NCBI GenBank assembly: GCA_009837395.1
Contig: VXTP01000030.1
Coordinates: 83,211-147,210, forward strand
Source: Gemmatimonadota bacterium
Lineage (GTDB): Bacteria; JAAXHH01
Reading direction: 5' to 3'
DNA length: 64,000 nt
The notes below the pieces were generated by a model. The model saw only the letters and a program-made list of their open reading frames with translations. It was not told the DNA's origin and did no database searches. The first letter of the stretch is position 1, and every line of letters starts with the position of its first letter. Both the position numbers and the translations under genes were made by a program. Of the stretch, positions 43,148 to 51,943 are shown one piece after another.

Positions 43148-43921
43148 TCAGTTCCAGGGCGGCCGGTCGCACCCCTTAAACGGGTAGTGATCGCCAGGCC
43201 TGAACCGGGGGAGCGGAGGGTAGTTATTGATTCCGTCCACGGCCTTGCCCCGGCACAGGTAGGCGGGGAAGTTCTCGCGCTTGATGCGCGTGGTCGTGGG
43301 TATATACCGGAGGGTCAGTCCGCACCGGCGCCGGTCTGAAAGATTGGCCTTCGAACCGTGAATCAGGTAGGGATCGTGCAGGGACACTCCGCCCGCCGGC
43401 ACGACGACATCGACCGCCTCGGATTCATCCACCTTCACATCCAGTTCCGAACTCAATACGTTGTCCCCTTCGGTTCTACGGTGCCGGTACAGATGCTGGC
43501 CCCTGTGGCTGCCGGGTATGACCCGCATGCACCCGTTCTCCGGGGTCGAGTCGTCCACGGCCAGCCAGATGGTAATGACTTCCATGGGTTCCAGCGGCCA
43601 GTAGTTCCCGTCCTGGTGCCACAGCACCGGCTGCCCGTCCCCGGGGGGCTTGCTGATGTAATGGGCCGCGAAGAGCGCGATGTCGGGCCCCAGAAAGGGT
43701 TCGATGACGTCGATGAGCCGTGGATCGGTGCAGAGGCGGATCCAGAACGGATCGTCCACGATGAGGTGGTGATGGTACTGCTCCGGCCGGACGTCGGGGT
43801 ACTTCTCTCCCATCCACTCGACATGGCCCTGGGCCTCGGCGGTCAGGTCGCCGTCGATGACCCCGGGCAGGACGACATAGCCGTCTTCTTCGTACCGGCT
43901 TACGATATCGGCGCCGTTCAA
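43148..43921 (-). CDS. phytanoyl-CoA dioxygenase (PhyH) family protein
   Basis: A 257-aa Fe(II)/2-oxoglutarate oxygenase. The iron ligands are His102 and Asp104 (WHQDGNYW) and His188 (LIHGSKAN), with a 2-oxoglutarate Arg in DRRRCGLTLR. MRVIPGSHRGQHL is typical. TTG is the start codon, with GGGAGG six bases upstream. These proteins hydroxylate diverse small molecules; the substrate is unknown. It converges with the MurT-like gene. Confidence 0.9.
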   Translation of the reverse strand: MNGADIVSRYEEDGYVVLPGVIDGDLTAEAQGHVEWMGEKYPDVRPEQYHHHLIVDDPFWIRLCTDPRLIDVIEPFLGPDIALFAAHYISKPPGDGQPVLWHQDGNYWPLEPMEVITIWLAVDDSTPENGCMRVIPGSHRGQHLYRHRRTEGDNVLSSELDVKVDESEAVDVVVPAGGVSLHDPYLIHGSKANLSDRRRCGLTLRYIPTTTRIKRENFPAYLCRGKAVDGINNYPPLPRFRPGDHYPFKGCDRPPWN

Positions 43922-43968
43922 ACCGGACCTCCCCGCTGTTCGTGTTCGATTTGATATCTGTCTTACTA

Positions 43969-43997
43969 TAATTATCCTGTAATTGCAACAGCGTCAA
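43969..43997 (-). promoter_or_regulatory. putative promoter of the PhyH gene
   Basis: On the minus strand TTGACG (43997-43992), 17 bases, TAATTA (43974-43969); GATAAT at 15 bases is an alternative -10. Confidence 0.45.
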
Positions 43998-44298
43998 CCG
44001 GTCTTCCCCGGCGCACGGATTTTCCGGGTTCCGTCGCCGATCTGAGGGGATCAAAACACAGGCCCCCGGCCGAAACCGGGGGCCTGTATATAAAATAAAA
44101 AAAGGCGAAGAACGGGAAACCGGTCAACAAATGCCGACTCGAAGCACGATGTCAACCGCGAGTCGTCTCCCGGTCCCTCACGGAATATCTACATCGTTGT
44201 CAGCTCGGCGTCAAGCTCAAATTCCAGGCCGGAAAGCCGTACCATATTCTTCCACGAAAACCGAACGGGACGTCTTCGTCCACAAAAGAACAGAAGGG
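43998..44298. other. central part of a 499-base divergent intergenic region
   Basis: The whole gap is 43922-44420. Beyond the PhyH promoter, the hairpin at 44058-44087 and the kor promoter at 44299, I find no gene. The A-rich stretch at 44088-44104 is lower in GC than its surroundings. Confidence 0.5.
44058..44087. terminator. perfect 12-bp stem hairpin
   Basis: ACAGGCCCCCGG pairs with CCGGGGGCCTGT around a six-base loop CCGAAA. On the minus strand it is followed by TTTTGA; on the plus strand by A-rich DNA. As a terminator it would act leftward, but no leftward gene lies to its right. Confidence 0.5.
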
Positions 44299-44327
44299 TT
44301 GACACCCCACCTGGGACTGTGTATTTT
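44299..44327 (+). promoter_or_regulatory. sigma70 promoter of the 2-oxoacid:ferredoxin oxidoreductase operon
   Basis: Perfect TTGACA at 44299-44304, 17 bases, TATTTT at 44322-44327, about 93 bases before ATG 44421. Confidence 0.7.
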
Positions 44328-44420
44328 GTTGGTTCCCACTATGCTGTGTACTACCTTTACAGAAACGCGTACGCACGTCGGCAGATCAGCTTGTCCGTGA
44401 TGTACAGACAGGAGAATCCG

Positions 44421-46271
44421 ATGAGTTCAGAAAGATTCGACTTTGCCATTGCCATAGGCGGCGCCGCGGGCCAGGGTATCGCCACACCGGGCAACGTGCT
44501 CGCCCGGATATTCATCCGCCGCGGACTGCATCTCAACGCCTACAATGCCTACCAGTCGATCATCCGGGGCGGTCATATTTTCCTCACGATGAGGATCAGC
44601 GATGAACCGGTCCACAACCATGGCGATAAACTCGACCTGCTGGTCTGCCTGAACCAGGATACGATGGACCGGCACCTGGGCCTCATGGGACCCGGCACGC
44701 GGGTCCTCTACAACAGCGACACGATCACGCCCGGCACCCCGGAAGACGGCGTGCACCTCTGCCCGCTGCCCATCAACGAACTGACCGACAACAACCGCAA
44801 CAAGCTCGTGCAGAATACCGTGGCACTCGGGACGATCCTCTACCTGCTCGATGTGGATTTCCAGATTCTGGAAGACATCATCACCATGCAGTTTCAGCGC
44901 AAGGGGCAGGAAGTGGTCGATGAGAACGTGGGCGTGGCCCGCGCGGGATACGACTACGCCGCGGCGCACTTCGAACCTTTCACGCAGTCCCTGCCTTCCG
45001 GCGGCAAGCCACTTGCCGTATGGACGGGCAACGACGCGCTCGCCATGGGCGGCGCGTCCGCCGGGGTCAAGTTCTACTGCGCCTATCCCATGAGTCCCTC
45101 CACGGGCGTCCTCCACTGGATGGCGCAGAACGCGCGGGAACTGGGCATCATGGTGCGGCAGGTCGAAGACGAGATCGGCGTGGCCAACATGGCCATCGGC
45201 GCAGCCCACGTGGGCTGCCGGTCCATGTGCGCCACGTCGGGCGGCGGCTTCGCCCTGATGACCGAGGCCGTGGGCAGCGCGGCCATGATGGAAATCCCGG
45301 TCGTCTTCATCGACGTGCAGCGCGCCGGTCCATCCACGGGCGTACCGACCAAGACGGAGCAGGGCGATCTCTGGCAGGTTCTCGGCGCGAGCCAGGGCGA
45401 TTTCGAGCGGTTTATCGTGGCGCCGACCGATGCGCTGGATGCTTTCAATACCGTGCCCGAACTGTTCAACCTGGTGGATCAATTCCAGTGCCCCGGCATC
45501 GTGATATCCGATCTGCTGATCTCCGAAGGCACCTTCAGCGTCGACCCGGACGCCATCGACATGCAACCCGGAATAAACCGGGGCGAGCTGATCACCGAGT
45601 CCGGGAACGGCGCGAGCGACATCCCGACGGGTTCGCAGCTTTCCAACGGGCACGGCCTCATCGGCGCGCCGAGCAACGGTTACCTGCGGTACGTGAACAC
45701 GGAAAGCGGGATTTCTCCACGCGCACTGCCGGGCGTGGAGGGATACGCCCACGTGGTGGCTACCGACGAACATGATGAAGACGGCGTCCTGGTCAGCGAC
45801 GAGTTCACCAATCCCCACAAGCGGCGCAAGATGGTGGAAAAACGTGCCCGGAAGTTCAAGAACGTCGCGGAGCGCATCGACCCGCCCGTGCTTTCCGGTT
45901 CGAGCGCCGAAGACGCCGAGATCACGCTCATCGGCTGGGGATCGACCCTCGGCGTGATCCGGGAGGCGGTGGAGATCCTGAACCGCGAGGGCGTCGCCGT
46001 GAACCACCTGCCGATCAAGTGGATCGTCCCTCTTCACGTGGACGCCATCCAGGAAGTCTTCGACCAGGCGAAAAAGACCGTGATCGTTGAGAACAATCAT
46101 TCCGGCCAGTTCCACCGGTATCTGCGCAGCGAGACCGGGCTTTCGGCCGACGGCCACATCCGGAAGTACGACGGCGAGCCGTTCATGCCCCATCATATCG
46201 TGGACGGCGTCCGGGAATTGCTGGCCGGAACGACGGACATCTTCGTGCCCTATCAAGAAGTCATCGTCTAA
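44421..46271 (+). CDS. korA: 2-oxoacid:acceptor oxidoreductase, fused gamma-alpha subunit (KorA-like)
   Basis: A 616-aa subunit of a ferredoxin-linked oxidoreductase that decarboxylates a 2-oxoacid to its acyl-CoA. Residues 1 to about 190 are the gamma domain (IGGAAGQGIATPGNVLARIF, GGHIFLTMRIS). The alpha domain follows with YPMSPSTGVLHWMAQNA, a good match to the YPITPST motif, and VEDEIGVANMAIGAAHVG. The kor-type fusion with a separate beta gene suggests 2-oxoglutarate, but pyruvate or branched substrates cannot be excluded. GGAG precedes ATG 44421. Confidence 0.88.
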   Translation: MSSERFDFAIAIGGAAGQGIATPGNVLARIFIRRGLHLNAYNAYQSIIRGGHIFLTMRISDEPVHNHGDKLDLLVCLNQDTMDRHLGLMGPGTRVLYNSDTITPGTPEDGVHLCPLPINELTDNNRNKLVQNTVALGTILYLLDVDFQILEDIITMQFQRKGQEVVDENVGVARAGYDYAAAHFEPFTQSLPSGGKPLAVWTGNDALAMGGASAGVKFYCAYPMSPSTGVLHWMAQNARELGIMVRQVEDEIGVANMAIGAAHVGCRSMCATSGGGFALMTEAVGSAAMMEIPVVFIDVQRAGPSTGVPTKTEQGDLWQVLGASQGDFERFIVAPTDALDAFNTVPELFNLVDQFQCPGIVISDLLISEGTFSVDPDAIDMQPGINRGELITESGNGASDIPTGSQLSNGHGLIGAPSNGYLRYVNTESGISPRALPGVEGYAHVVATDEHDEDGVLVSDEFTNPHKRRKMVEKRARKFKNVAERIDPPVLSGSSAEDAEITLIGWGSTLGVIREAVEILNREGVAVNHLPIKWIVPLHVDAIQEVFDQAKKTVIVENNHSGQFHRYLRSETGLSADGHIRKYDGEPFMPHHIVDGVRELLAGTTDIFVPYQEVIV

Positions 46272-46283
46272 GGAGTCTTCAAC

Positions 46284-47204
46284 ATGTCAGTGGAAACTTT
46301 ACCACGCGAGGAAGTGGAAGCGAAACCGGTAGCGCCATTGAAAGCGAAGGACTTCAAGGGCAAGGTGGATCCGGACTGGTGCCCGGGATGCGGCGACTTC
46401 GGCGTGCTGAGCAGTCTGCAGCGGGCCTGCGTGAACCTGGGTCTCCGGCCCCACGAGATCCTCACGATCAGCGGGATCGGCTGCTCCTCGAATTTCCCGG
46501 GGTTCTTCAACTCGTACGGCATGCATACGCTGCACGGGCGTGCCCTGGCCGTGGCCACGGGCGCGCAGATGGCGAACCACGAACTCACCGTGTTCGTCAC
46601 GGGGGGAGACGGCGACGGCTACGGGATCGGCGGGAACCATTTCACCCACACGGCGAGGCGGAACGTCGACCTGACCTATATCGTCATGGATAACCAGATC
46701 TATGGCCTGACCACGGGACAGGTATCCCCTACCAGCAGCATCGACATGCGGACCAAGAGCACGCCCTTCGGCAGCGTGGAAGCACCGATCAATCCCATCA
46801 CGGCCGCCATCATGAACGGCGCGACCTTCGTGGCCCGGGCCTTCAGCGGCGACGCCCGCCATCTGACTGGGCTCATCGAACAGGCTGTCCAGCACCGCGG
46901 CTTTTCGCTGATCGATGTATTCAGCCCCTGCGTCACGTTCAACAAGGACAACGACTACCCCTTCTTCAAGCAGCGCGTCAAGAAGCTGGAGGACGAAGGA
47001 CACGATCCCGGCGATTGGAAGACGGCCTGCGAGAAGGCGATGATCTGGGGGGATGAGATCTACACCGGACTGTTCTTTCAGAAGAAAGGCGCACCTACGC
47101 TGGGTGACCAGGAGCCGGTGCTGGACGAAGGCGGCGCGATCGCGCGGCGCGACCTGGGGATCAGCCAGGAGCAGTCCGACCGGATCATCAAGCGCATGAT
47201 GTAG
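46284..47204 (+). CDS. korB: 2-oxoacid:ferredoxin oxidoreductase beta subunit (KorB-like)
   Basis: A 306-aa thiamine-diphosphate-binding subunit. CPGCGDFGVLSSLQRA and GIGCSSNFPGFFNSYGMHTL carry cluster-coordinating cysteines, and GGDGDGYGIGGNH is the ThDP/Mg motif. The VMDNQIYGLTTGQVSPTS stretch is highly characteristic. AAGGAG lies 12 bases after the alpha stop. The two subunits have no ferredoxin-like delta subunit nearby, as expected for Kor-type enzymes using soluble ferredoxin. Confidence 0.93.
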   Translation: MSVETLPREEVEAKPVAPLKAKDFKGKVDPDWCPGCGDFGVLSSLQRACVNLGLRPHEILTISGIGCSSNFPGFFNSYGMHTLHGRALAVATGAQMANHELTVFVTGGDGDGYGIGGNHFTHTARRNVDLTYIVMDNQIYGLTTGQVSPTSSIDMRTKSTPFGSVEAPINPITAAIMNGATFVARAFSGDARHLTGLIEQAVQHRGFSLIDVFSPCVTFNKDNDYPFFKQRVKKLEDEGHDPGDWKTACEKAMIWGDEIYTGLFFQKKGAPTLGDQEPVLDEGGAIARRDLGISQEQSDRIIKRMM

Positions 47205-47227
47205 CGGTAACCGGGTGATTCCGCGAT

Positions 47228-47887
47228 TCAGATGAAGGGGATTTCCTGCAATTCCCGGTGCGCGGCGCGGTAGAGGGGGACCGGCGGGGCGTTTTCTGCC
47301 GGGCGTTCCCCGCCGGTGACTTCGATCATGCCCAGTGACAGGACCTTGTCGCTGAAACTCCCCGATTCCAGCTTTTCACCCAGCCCCTGTTCATATACGC
47401 ACTGCAGTTCCGCCATTGTGAATTCACCGGGGAGCAGCAGCAGCGCGATATTCGTGTAGTTCAGTTTGGCCGCGATCCTGTCCGTGCAAACCTTCAGAAT
47501 CTCATTGTGATCGTACGCCAGCGACGGGGTGTCATTGACGTAGAACCATTCCCCCGTGCGGTACTTGTCCACCGGTTCGAAGGGCTCGCCCGGGCGGTCG
47601 GGAAACCCCATGTAGGCCGTCGAGATCGTTCGTCTCCTGGGGTCCCGGTCGATGGCGGAGAAGGTGTAGACCTGCTCGAAGTAGGCGCTCGACCGGCCGG
47701 TTGCCTCGCGATAGGCGCGCCGCACCGCCGCCTCCAGGTCTTCAGTCTCGAGCACCAGGGTCCCGGGCAGCGAATAACGGCCCACGAAGGGTTCGATCTT
47801 CAACTCGACCAGGTAGACGAGCAACTTGCCGTCGAGGAACCGGAAGATGCCAAGGTCCGTGGCCGCGTATGGTTTGGTCGGAATCAT
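47228..47887 (-). CDS. Nudix-like transcriptional regulator (NrtR type)
   Basis: A 219-aa protein with an N-terminal Nudix fold (ATDLGIFRFLDGKLLVYLVELK, RYSLPGTLVLETEDLEAAVR) and a C-terminal half (MAELQCVYEQGLGEKLESGS and FSDKVLSLGMIE) that fits a winged helix. The Nudix box lacks the REUXEE glutamates (RRAYREATG), so hydrolysis is unlikely, as in NrtR regulators of NAD metabolism. ATG 47887 is used because the frame to 47926 adds a non-conserved leader. It converges with the kor operon. Confidence 0.7.
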   Translation of the reverse strand: MIPTKPYAATDLGIFRFLDGKLLVYLVELKIEPFVGRYSLPGTLVLETEDLEAAVRRAYREATGRSSAYFEQVYTFSAIDRDPRRRTISTAYMGFPDRPGEPFEPVDKYRTGEWFYVNDTPSLAYDHNEILKVCTDRIAAKLNYTNIALLLLPGEFTMAELQCVYEQGLGEKLESGSFSDKVLSLGMIEVTGGERPAENAPPVPLYRAAHRELQEIPFI

Positions 47888-47943
47888 CGCAAGGTCATGT
47901 TTGCATCGTTTGGAAGGGTGTGGCAAGAGAAAAATTGGTGAGA

Positions 47944-47990
47944 GCGCAGGTAGCCGGGGGCGCAGGTAGCCGGGGGCGCAGGTAGCCGGA
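47944..47990. repeat. three-copy 16-bp tandem repeat
   Basis: GCGCAGGTAGCCGGGG at 47944-47959 and 47960-47975 exactly, then a third copy to 47990, in the divergent gap between the Nudix-like regulator and the transporter gene. Confidence 0.9.
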
Positions 47991-48057
47991 AGTGGTTTGC
48001 GCCCGAATCATCGCACGCGCGAAGCGCACGCGAGATTAAGGAGCCGTTACACGTACT

Positions 48058-48927
48058 ATGGACCTGGATGTCCTGAATACCGTCGTGCAACTCGTATCCG
48101 GCGCGCTGATAGGCGCTTGCATCGGTATGACCGGCATCGGTGGCGGGGTACTCCTGCTGCCCGTTCTGACGCTGGGATTCGGCCTGCCGCCCACGGTGGC
48201 GGTAGGTACCGCCCATCTCTATTCCTGCCTCTGCAAGCTCCCGGCCGTGTTCTTCCATTTCAGGCAGGGGACCATCAGGTTCCGCACCTCGGCCTATTTC
48301 CTGGCGGGCGCGGTGCCCGTCTCCGTGGCCGTCGCCCTCTGGATCACGGGATATGCCGGCGACATGGATCCGGCCGACCCGGCCTGGCGCGAACTTCAGA
48401 CTAATCTTCGACAGTTCATCGCGGCGGTGGTCATCCTGTCAGGCCTGCTGATCCTGTGGCACACGTTCATGCGGCCGGTTTCCCGCGCCGTAAAGGACCG
48501 GGCGGCCCAGGAGAGCCGGGCGGGCAGGTTGGGCCAGGCGGCCCGCCGGATTTCCGCACGGATCACGAGTGCGAAGATCGTCCTCGCGGTAGCGCTGGGC
48601 GCTTTCATCGGCGCGTTGATCGCCGCCACCTCGGTGGGGAGCGGCATCCTGATCGTCCCGCTGATGATCATCGTCTACCGCCTCAACGCGGTGGACACGG
48701 TGGGCTCCTCGATCTTCATCGCGCTTTCGCTGACCTTCACGAGTTCGATCATCTATGCCGGCAGCAGCCAGCTGGATCTCGCCATCGCCGTGACCATGGC
48801 GGCCGGATCGCTGGCAGGCGTGCCCCTGGGCGTGCGGATGTCCCGAAGGCTGCCGGAGCGATACCTGCAGATCACCATCACGGGGCTGGTGCTGGCGGCG
48901 GGAGGGATCATGCTGTTCGGAGGTTGA
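48058..48927 (+). CDS. TauE/SafE family membrane transporter
   Basis: A 289-aa polytopic inner-membrane protein with about eight helices in two repeats (IGACIGMTGIGGGVLLLPVL and GAFIGALIAATSVGSGIL). Family members are thought to export sulfite, sulfonates or other organic anions. The GxGxGGG and SVGSGIL elements near the start of each repeat support the call. No taurine or sulfite metabolism gene is adjacent, although a sulfatase lies about 1 kb away. The substrate is undefined. Confidence 0.88.
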   Translation: MDLDVLNTVVQLVSGALIGACIGMTGIGGGVLLLPVLTLGFGLPPTVAVGTAHLYSCLCKLPAVFFHFRQGTIRFRTSAYFLAGAVPVSVAVALWITGYAGDMDPADPAWRELQTNLRQFIAAVVILSGLLILWHTFMRPVSRAVKDRAAQESRAGRLGQAARRISARITSAKIVLAVALGAFIGALIAATSVGSGILIVPLMIIVYRLNAVDTVGSSIFIALSLTFTSSIIYAGSSQLDLAIAVTMAAGSLAGVPLGVRMSRRLPERYLQITITGLVLAAGGIMLFGG

Positions 48928-48936
48928 CTGGCGGGA

Positions 48937-49731
48937 TCAGGGCGACGCGAATATATCGTTCAACATGCCGCTCAGGCGGATGCCGGCCTGCAGCAGTCTG
49001 AGTCTGACCCCGTCGGCATGCTTGAAGATATAGTCGTACCCCAGGTAAGGGGATCTTTCGGATCGGGAGTCGCCGAAGTCGTAGACGGCCGGCAGCATGC
49101 TGCGCGACTCCCGCGCCCAGTCATATACGTCCGAACGGCGCCATGTCTCGATCTCGCCGGGTTCGGCGTGTCCGAAGAACCGGACCCATTCGGTGAAACT
49201 CAGCCGTTGGTGCTCGACGAGGTGCTCGTCCCAGACTCTGTGGAGGTTCGTGGTTTCGCCGAACCACCGGACCCGGATATCGTTGCCGCCGCGGTCGCTG
49301 GCATAGCCCACGTGCAGTGGCTGGTGGACGTCGGCCACGAAGTGCGCCAGGAATTTCAACGCTTCCACCCGTTCCTTCCTGCTCGATCCGCGGTTTCTCA
49401 ACACCCGTTCGAAACGCTGAATGGCCTCGACCACGTCGCCGCCCGGACTTCTTTTCGCCGATTCAATCGACTGGCCGGGCGCCGCGTTGACGTAATGCCA
49501 CGGCGAGGCATGGTCCCAGGCGGGATCGGACTTGATCTCGTCTGCCCACGTGCCGATCTGTGCCAGCGAAGCGCGGCCGACGAGATCGGAAATGCCCTTT
49601 CGGGCCGCGTCCGTGAGGTGGTTCTCGGCGATCTGGCCCACGATGCGGTGGCCGTTCGGTCCCCAGGCTGCGGCCGGCAGGGACCCGCACAGCAGGAGGA
49701 TCGAAGCGATGGCTATTCGTGCATTGCGCAT
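48937..49731 (-). CDS. S1/P1-family secreted nuclease
   Basis: A 264-aa zinc-dependent phosphodiesterase. The signal peptide ends at AAA so that mature Trp (residue 23, AWGPNGHRIVG) is N-terminal, as needed because its backbone ligates zinc in this family; His28 is the next ligand. KFLAHFVADVHQPLHVGYAS and the VWDEHLVE segment supply further metal ligands. It degrades single-stranded DNA or RNA, or 3'-nucleotides, in the periplasm or outside. It overlaps no gene and lies 21 bases downstream of the sulfatase gene. Confidence 0.92.
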   Translation of the reverse strand: MRNARIAIASILLLCGSLPAAAWGPNGHRIVGQIAENHLTDAARKGISDLVGRASLAQIGTWADEIKSDPAWDHASPWHYVNAAPGQSIESAKRSPGGDVVEAIQRFERVLRNRGSSRKERVEALKFLAHFVADVHQPLHVGYASDRGGNDIRVRWFGETTNLHRVWDEHLVEHQRLSFTEWVRFFGHAEPGEIETWRRSDVYDWARESRSMLPAVYDFGDSRSERSPYLGYDYIFKHADGVRLRLLQAGIRLSGMLNDIFASP

Positions 49732-49752
49732 GAGCGGTTCTCCGGTATGTGT

Positions 49753-51225
49753 TCAGGGTACGTAGGAGGATTTCGGATCCGTGGGAGGCGGCGGCCAGTG
49801 CAAACCCCGCTGGCCCGACAGGCCCCGGTTTGGCGGCAACGTGTATTCTCGGTCCGGCAGGCCGGTCAGTTCTCCGTTCTGTATCCACGCCGGGTCCAGG
49901 TCGGCCAGTTGGTCCACCAGCCGTGCCTTCAACCGACCGACGATTTCGGCATGACCGGACGAATCTGATAGATCGCGGCGTTCTCCCGGGTCTTGCTCGA
50001 GGTCGAATAACTGCGTTCGGTTGCCCACGGGGTAGTAGATCAGCTTGTGCTGGCCGTCGTGCATCATGCGGGTGGCCTGGGCATTTTCGCCGCACTCGCC
50101 GTAAAGGTATTCTCGCTTGTCCTCGCCTGCCATGGAAAGGCCTTCGACCGTGCCTGGTACTTCGATCCCCGCGAGGTCCAGCAGCGTGGGCATCACGTCC
50201 TGCCAGCCCACGAGCCGGTCGTCGGTGTGGTTGTGTCCGACCCGGTCGTCGCCGGCCCGGCCCACGAGTATCATGGGTACATTGGCCGACTGCTCGTAAT
50301 ACAGGCGCTTCGCCCACAGGCCGTGATCGCCCAGCATGTCCCCGTGGTCGGCCGTGAAGAGCACGATCGTATTGTCGATCAGGCCCTCCTCCCGCAACGT
50401 GCCGATCACTACGCGCAACTGGTGGTCGATGTGGGTACAAAGCGCGTAGAACGCCCTCCTCGCCCAGGCGACCTGGGCGTCGTTCATCCCGTCGACCCTT
50501 CCCCGGACCGCCTTCAGCGCATAGGGCAAGGCGTCGTGGTCCTCCGCCCAGTCGCCGCAGTACGGCGTGCCCGGATCCTCGTCACGGTACAGGTCCAGGT
50601 AACACTGCAGAGGGGTCAGCGGGGGATGGGGATGGCAGTAGGACAGGTACCAGAATCCCGGCCGTGTCGGATCGCGGCGCCGGATCATCCGGGCCATCTG
50701 GCGTGTGGTCCAGTTGGTCACGTGCATGGCCTCGGGCAGATGCCAGGGCCGCTGGCTGTAGTCGTTGTTGCTCATGCCGTGGGTGAAGCCTTCTCCGGCG
50801 TAACCGTTCTCACCAAGAAAAGCCTCGTAGTCGTCCAATGCGCCGATGTTCGGACGGCCCTCTTCGGCCAGGATCACGTCATCGAACCCGATCCGGTCCC
50901 GCTGCGGGTATACGTGCAGCTTGCCCACGGCGTAGGCCTGGTATCCGTTGTCCCGGAAGGTCTGGGCCACGGTGGGTACCGGCGGCATGGGATTGTCGAC
51001 CTTGAAGACCCGGTCACCGTGCGTTGCCGTGGTCGTACCGGTCATGATCGTCCTGCGGGCGGGAATGCACACCGGGCATTCGCTGTAGGCCCGCGTATAC
51101 CTCACGCCGCTGCGGGCGAGAGTGTCCAGGGTGGGCGTCTGGATCACCGGATGACCCGCGTGGCCGAACAGCCTGCCCGGCCAGTGATCGGTACAGACGA
51201 GCAGTACGTGGGGAGGTGACGGCAT
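49753..51225 (-). CDS. sulfatase (formylglycine-dependent, type I)
   Basis: A 490-aa alkaline-phosphatase-superfamily sulfatase. Cys53 in CPVCIPARRTIMTG is the C-x-P-x-R residue converted to formylglycine. Metal ligands include Asp13 (VCTDHW) and the TADHGDMLGDHG motif. No signal peptide is visible, so it is probably cytoplasmic or exported differently. It hydrolyses a sulfate ester, perhaps from a marine polysaccharide fragment. An activating FGE-type gene is not in the window. Confidence 0.92.
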   Translation of the reverse strand: MPSPPHVLLVCTDHWPGRLFGHAGHPVIQTPTLDTLARSGVRYTRAYSECPVCIPARRTIMTGTTTATHGDRVFKVDNPMPPVPTVAQTFRDNGYQAYAVGKLHVYPQRDRIGFDDVILAEEGRPNIGALDDYEAFLGENGYAGEGFTHGMSNNDYSQRPWHLPEAMHVTNWTTRQMARMIRRRDPTRPGFWYLSYCHPHPPLTPLQCYLDLYRDEDPGTPYCGDWAEDHDALPYALKAVRGRVDGMNDAQVAWARRAFYALCTHIDHQLRVVIGTLREEGLIDNTIVLFTADHGDMLGDHGLWAKRLYYEQSANVPMILVGRAGDDRVGHNHTDDRLVGWQDVMPTLLDLAGIEVPGTVEGLSMAGEDKREYLYGECGENAQATRMMHDGQHKLIYYPVGNRTQLFDLEQDPGERRDLSDSSGHAEIVGRLKARLVDQLADLDPAWIQNGELTGLPDREYTLPPNRGLSGQRGLHWPPPPTDPKSSYVP

Positions 51226-51354
51226 GGGGCTCCTGTCTAAAACATGCTTCGAGTTAAAGTGCTTTGTAGTGAATACAACAATATACTATGGGGGCTGCAC
51301 GGTGTCCACCGATACCGGTGATATCAGGCTGTGCATTTTCGGTGGCGAATCGTG

Positions 51355-51384
51355 TTGACAAGTCGAATTATATATGTATATTCG
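51355..51384 (+). promoter_or_regulatory. promoter and probable ArsR operator of the arsenic operon
   Basis: TTGACA (51355-51360), 16 bases, TATATT (51377-51382). An inverted repeat CGAAT-N11-ATTCG (51364-51384) with an AT-rich core overlaps the -10, the usual position for ArsR-family repression. The leader to ATG 51513 would be about 120 bases. The rest of the 287-base gap shows no gene. Confidence 0.65.
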
Positions 51385-51512
51385 TATATCAAGATATAGC
51401 CGTATCCATCGGGCGTTAGCCACCACACACGGGGCGATAATCCGGGATCTACGCCCAGATGATTCCGGGCACGGGGCATAGTACAAGAGACGGTGCGCAG
51501 GGGTTTTCAGTT

Positions 51513-51920
51513 ATGGACAAGGATGTAGCCGTATTCAAAGCCTGTTCGGACGCGACGCGCCTCCGCATACTGTTCCTGCTGACCGAACGGGAACTATGCG
51601 TGTGCGAAATCATGGCGGTCCTGGACATGCCCCAGGGCAAGATCTCCCGGCACCTGGCCGTGCTGAAGCAATACGGCCTGCTTACGGACCGCCGCGACGG
51701 AGTCTGGATCTACTACGCGCTGGCCACAGACTCCTCGATCGCGATGAAGTACGTATCGGTGTATCTCGTCTCGGCCCGCCAGGTCCACGAACGGGTCCAG
51801 GCGGACCTGGACCGGTTGCGCGGATTGGCCGATGAGGGCAAGATCTGCGTGCCCCGGCCCTCCATGGCGCTGCTACAGGTCGACGAACGTGAAGACCCGG
51901 CCTTGCTGGGCCAACCCTGA
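51513..51920 (+). CDS. arsR: ArsR-family metalloregulatory repressor
   Basis: A 135-aa winged-helix repressor. The helix-turn-helix includes LDMPQGKISRHLAVLKQYGL and the wing DRRDGVWIYYAL. The arsenite-binding motif ELCVCEI has Cys29 and Cys31 on the recognition-adjacent helix, and Cys11 may be the third ligand. Arsenite binding should release it from its operator. The frame opens at 51459, but ATG 51513 matches the family start. It precedes an arsenate reductase-like gene and acr3. Confidence 0.93.
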   Translation: MDKDVAVFKACSDATRLRILFLLTERELCVCEIMAVLDMPQGKISRHLAVLKQYGLLTDRRDGVWIYYALATDSSIAMKYVSVYLVSARQVHERVQADLDRLRGLADEGKICVPRPSMALLQVDEREDPALLGQP

Positions 51921-51943
51921 CTGATGCGGAAGGAGCGGCGACC

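Noticed and set aside
44131-44400. 89-codon frame upstream of korA
   Set aside because: Ser/Thr/Arg-rich without a domain, and it runs through the strong TTGACA promoter.
44427-46256. 609-codon minus-strand frame opposite korA
   Set aside because: Shadow of korA; no motifs or ribosome-binding site.
47944-47990. Three regularly spaced repeats considered as a CRISPR fragment
   Set aside because: Copies are contiguous with no spacers and only 16 bp; no cas genes are nearby.
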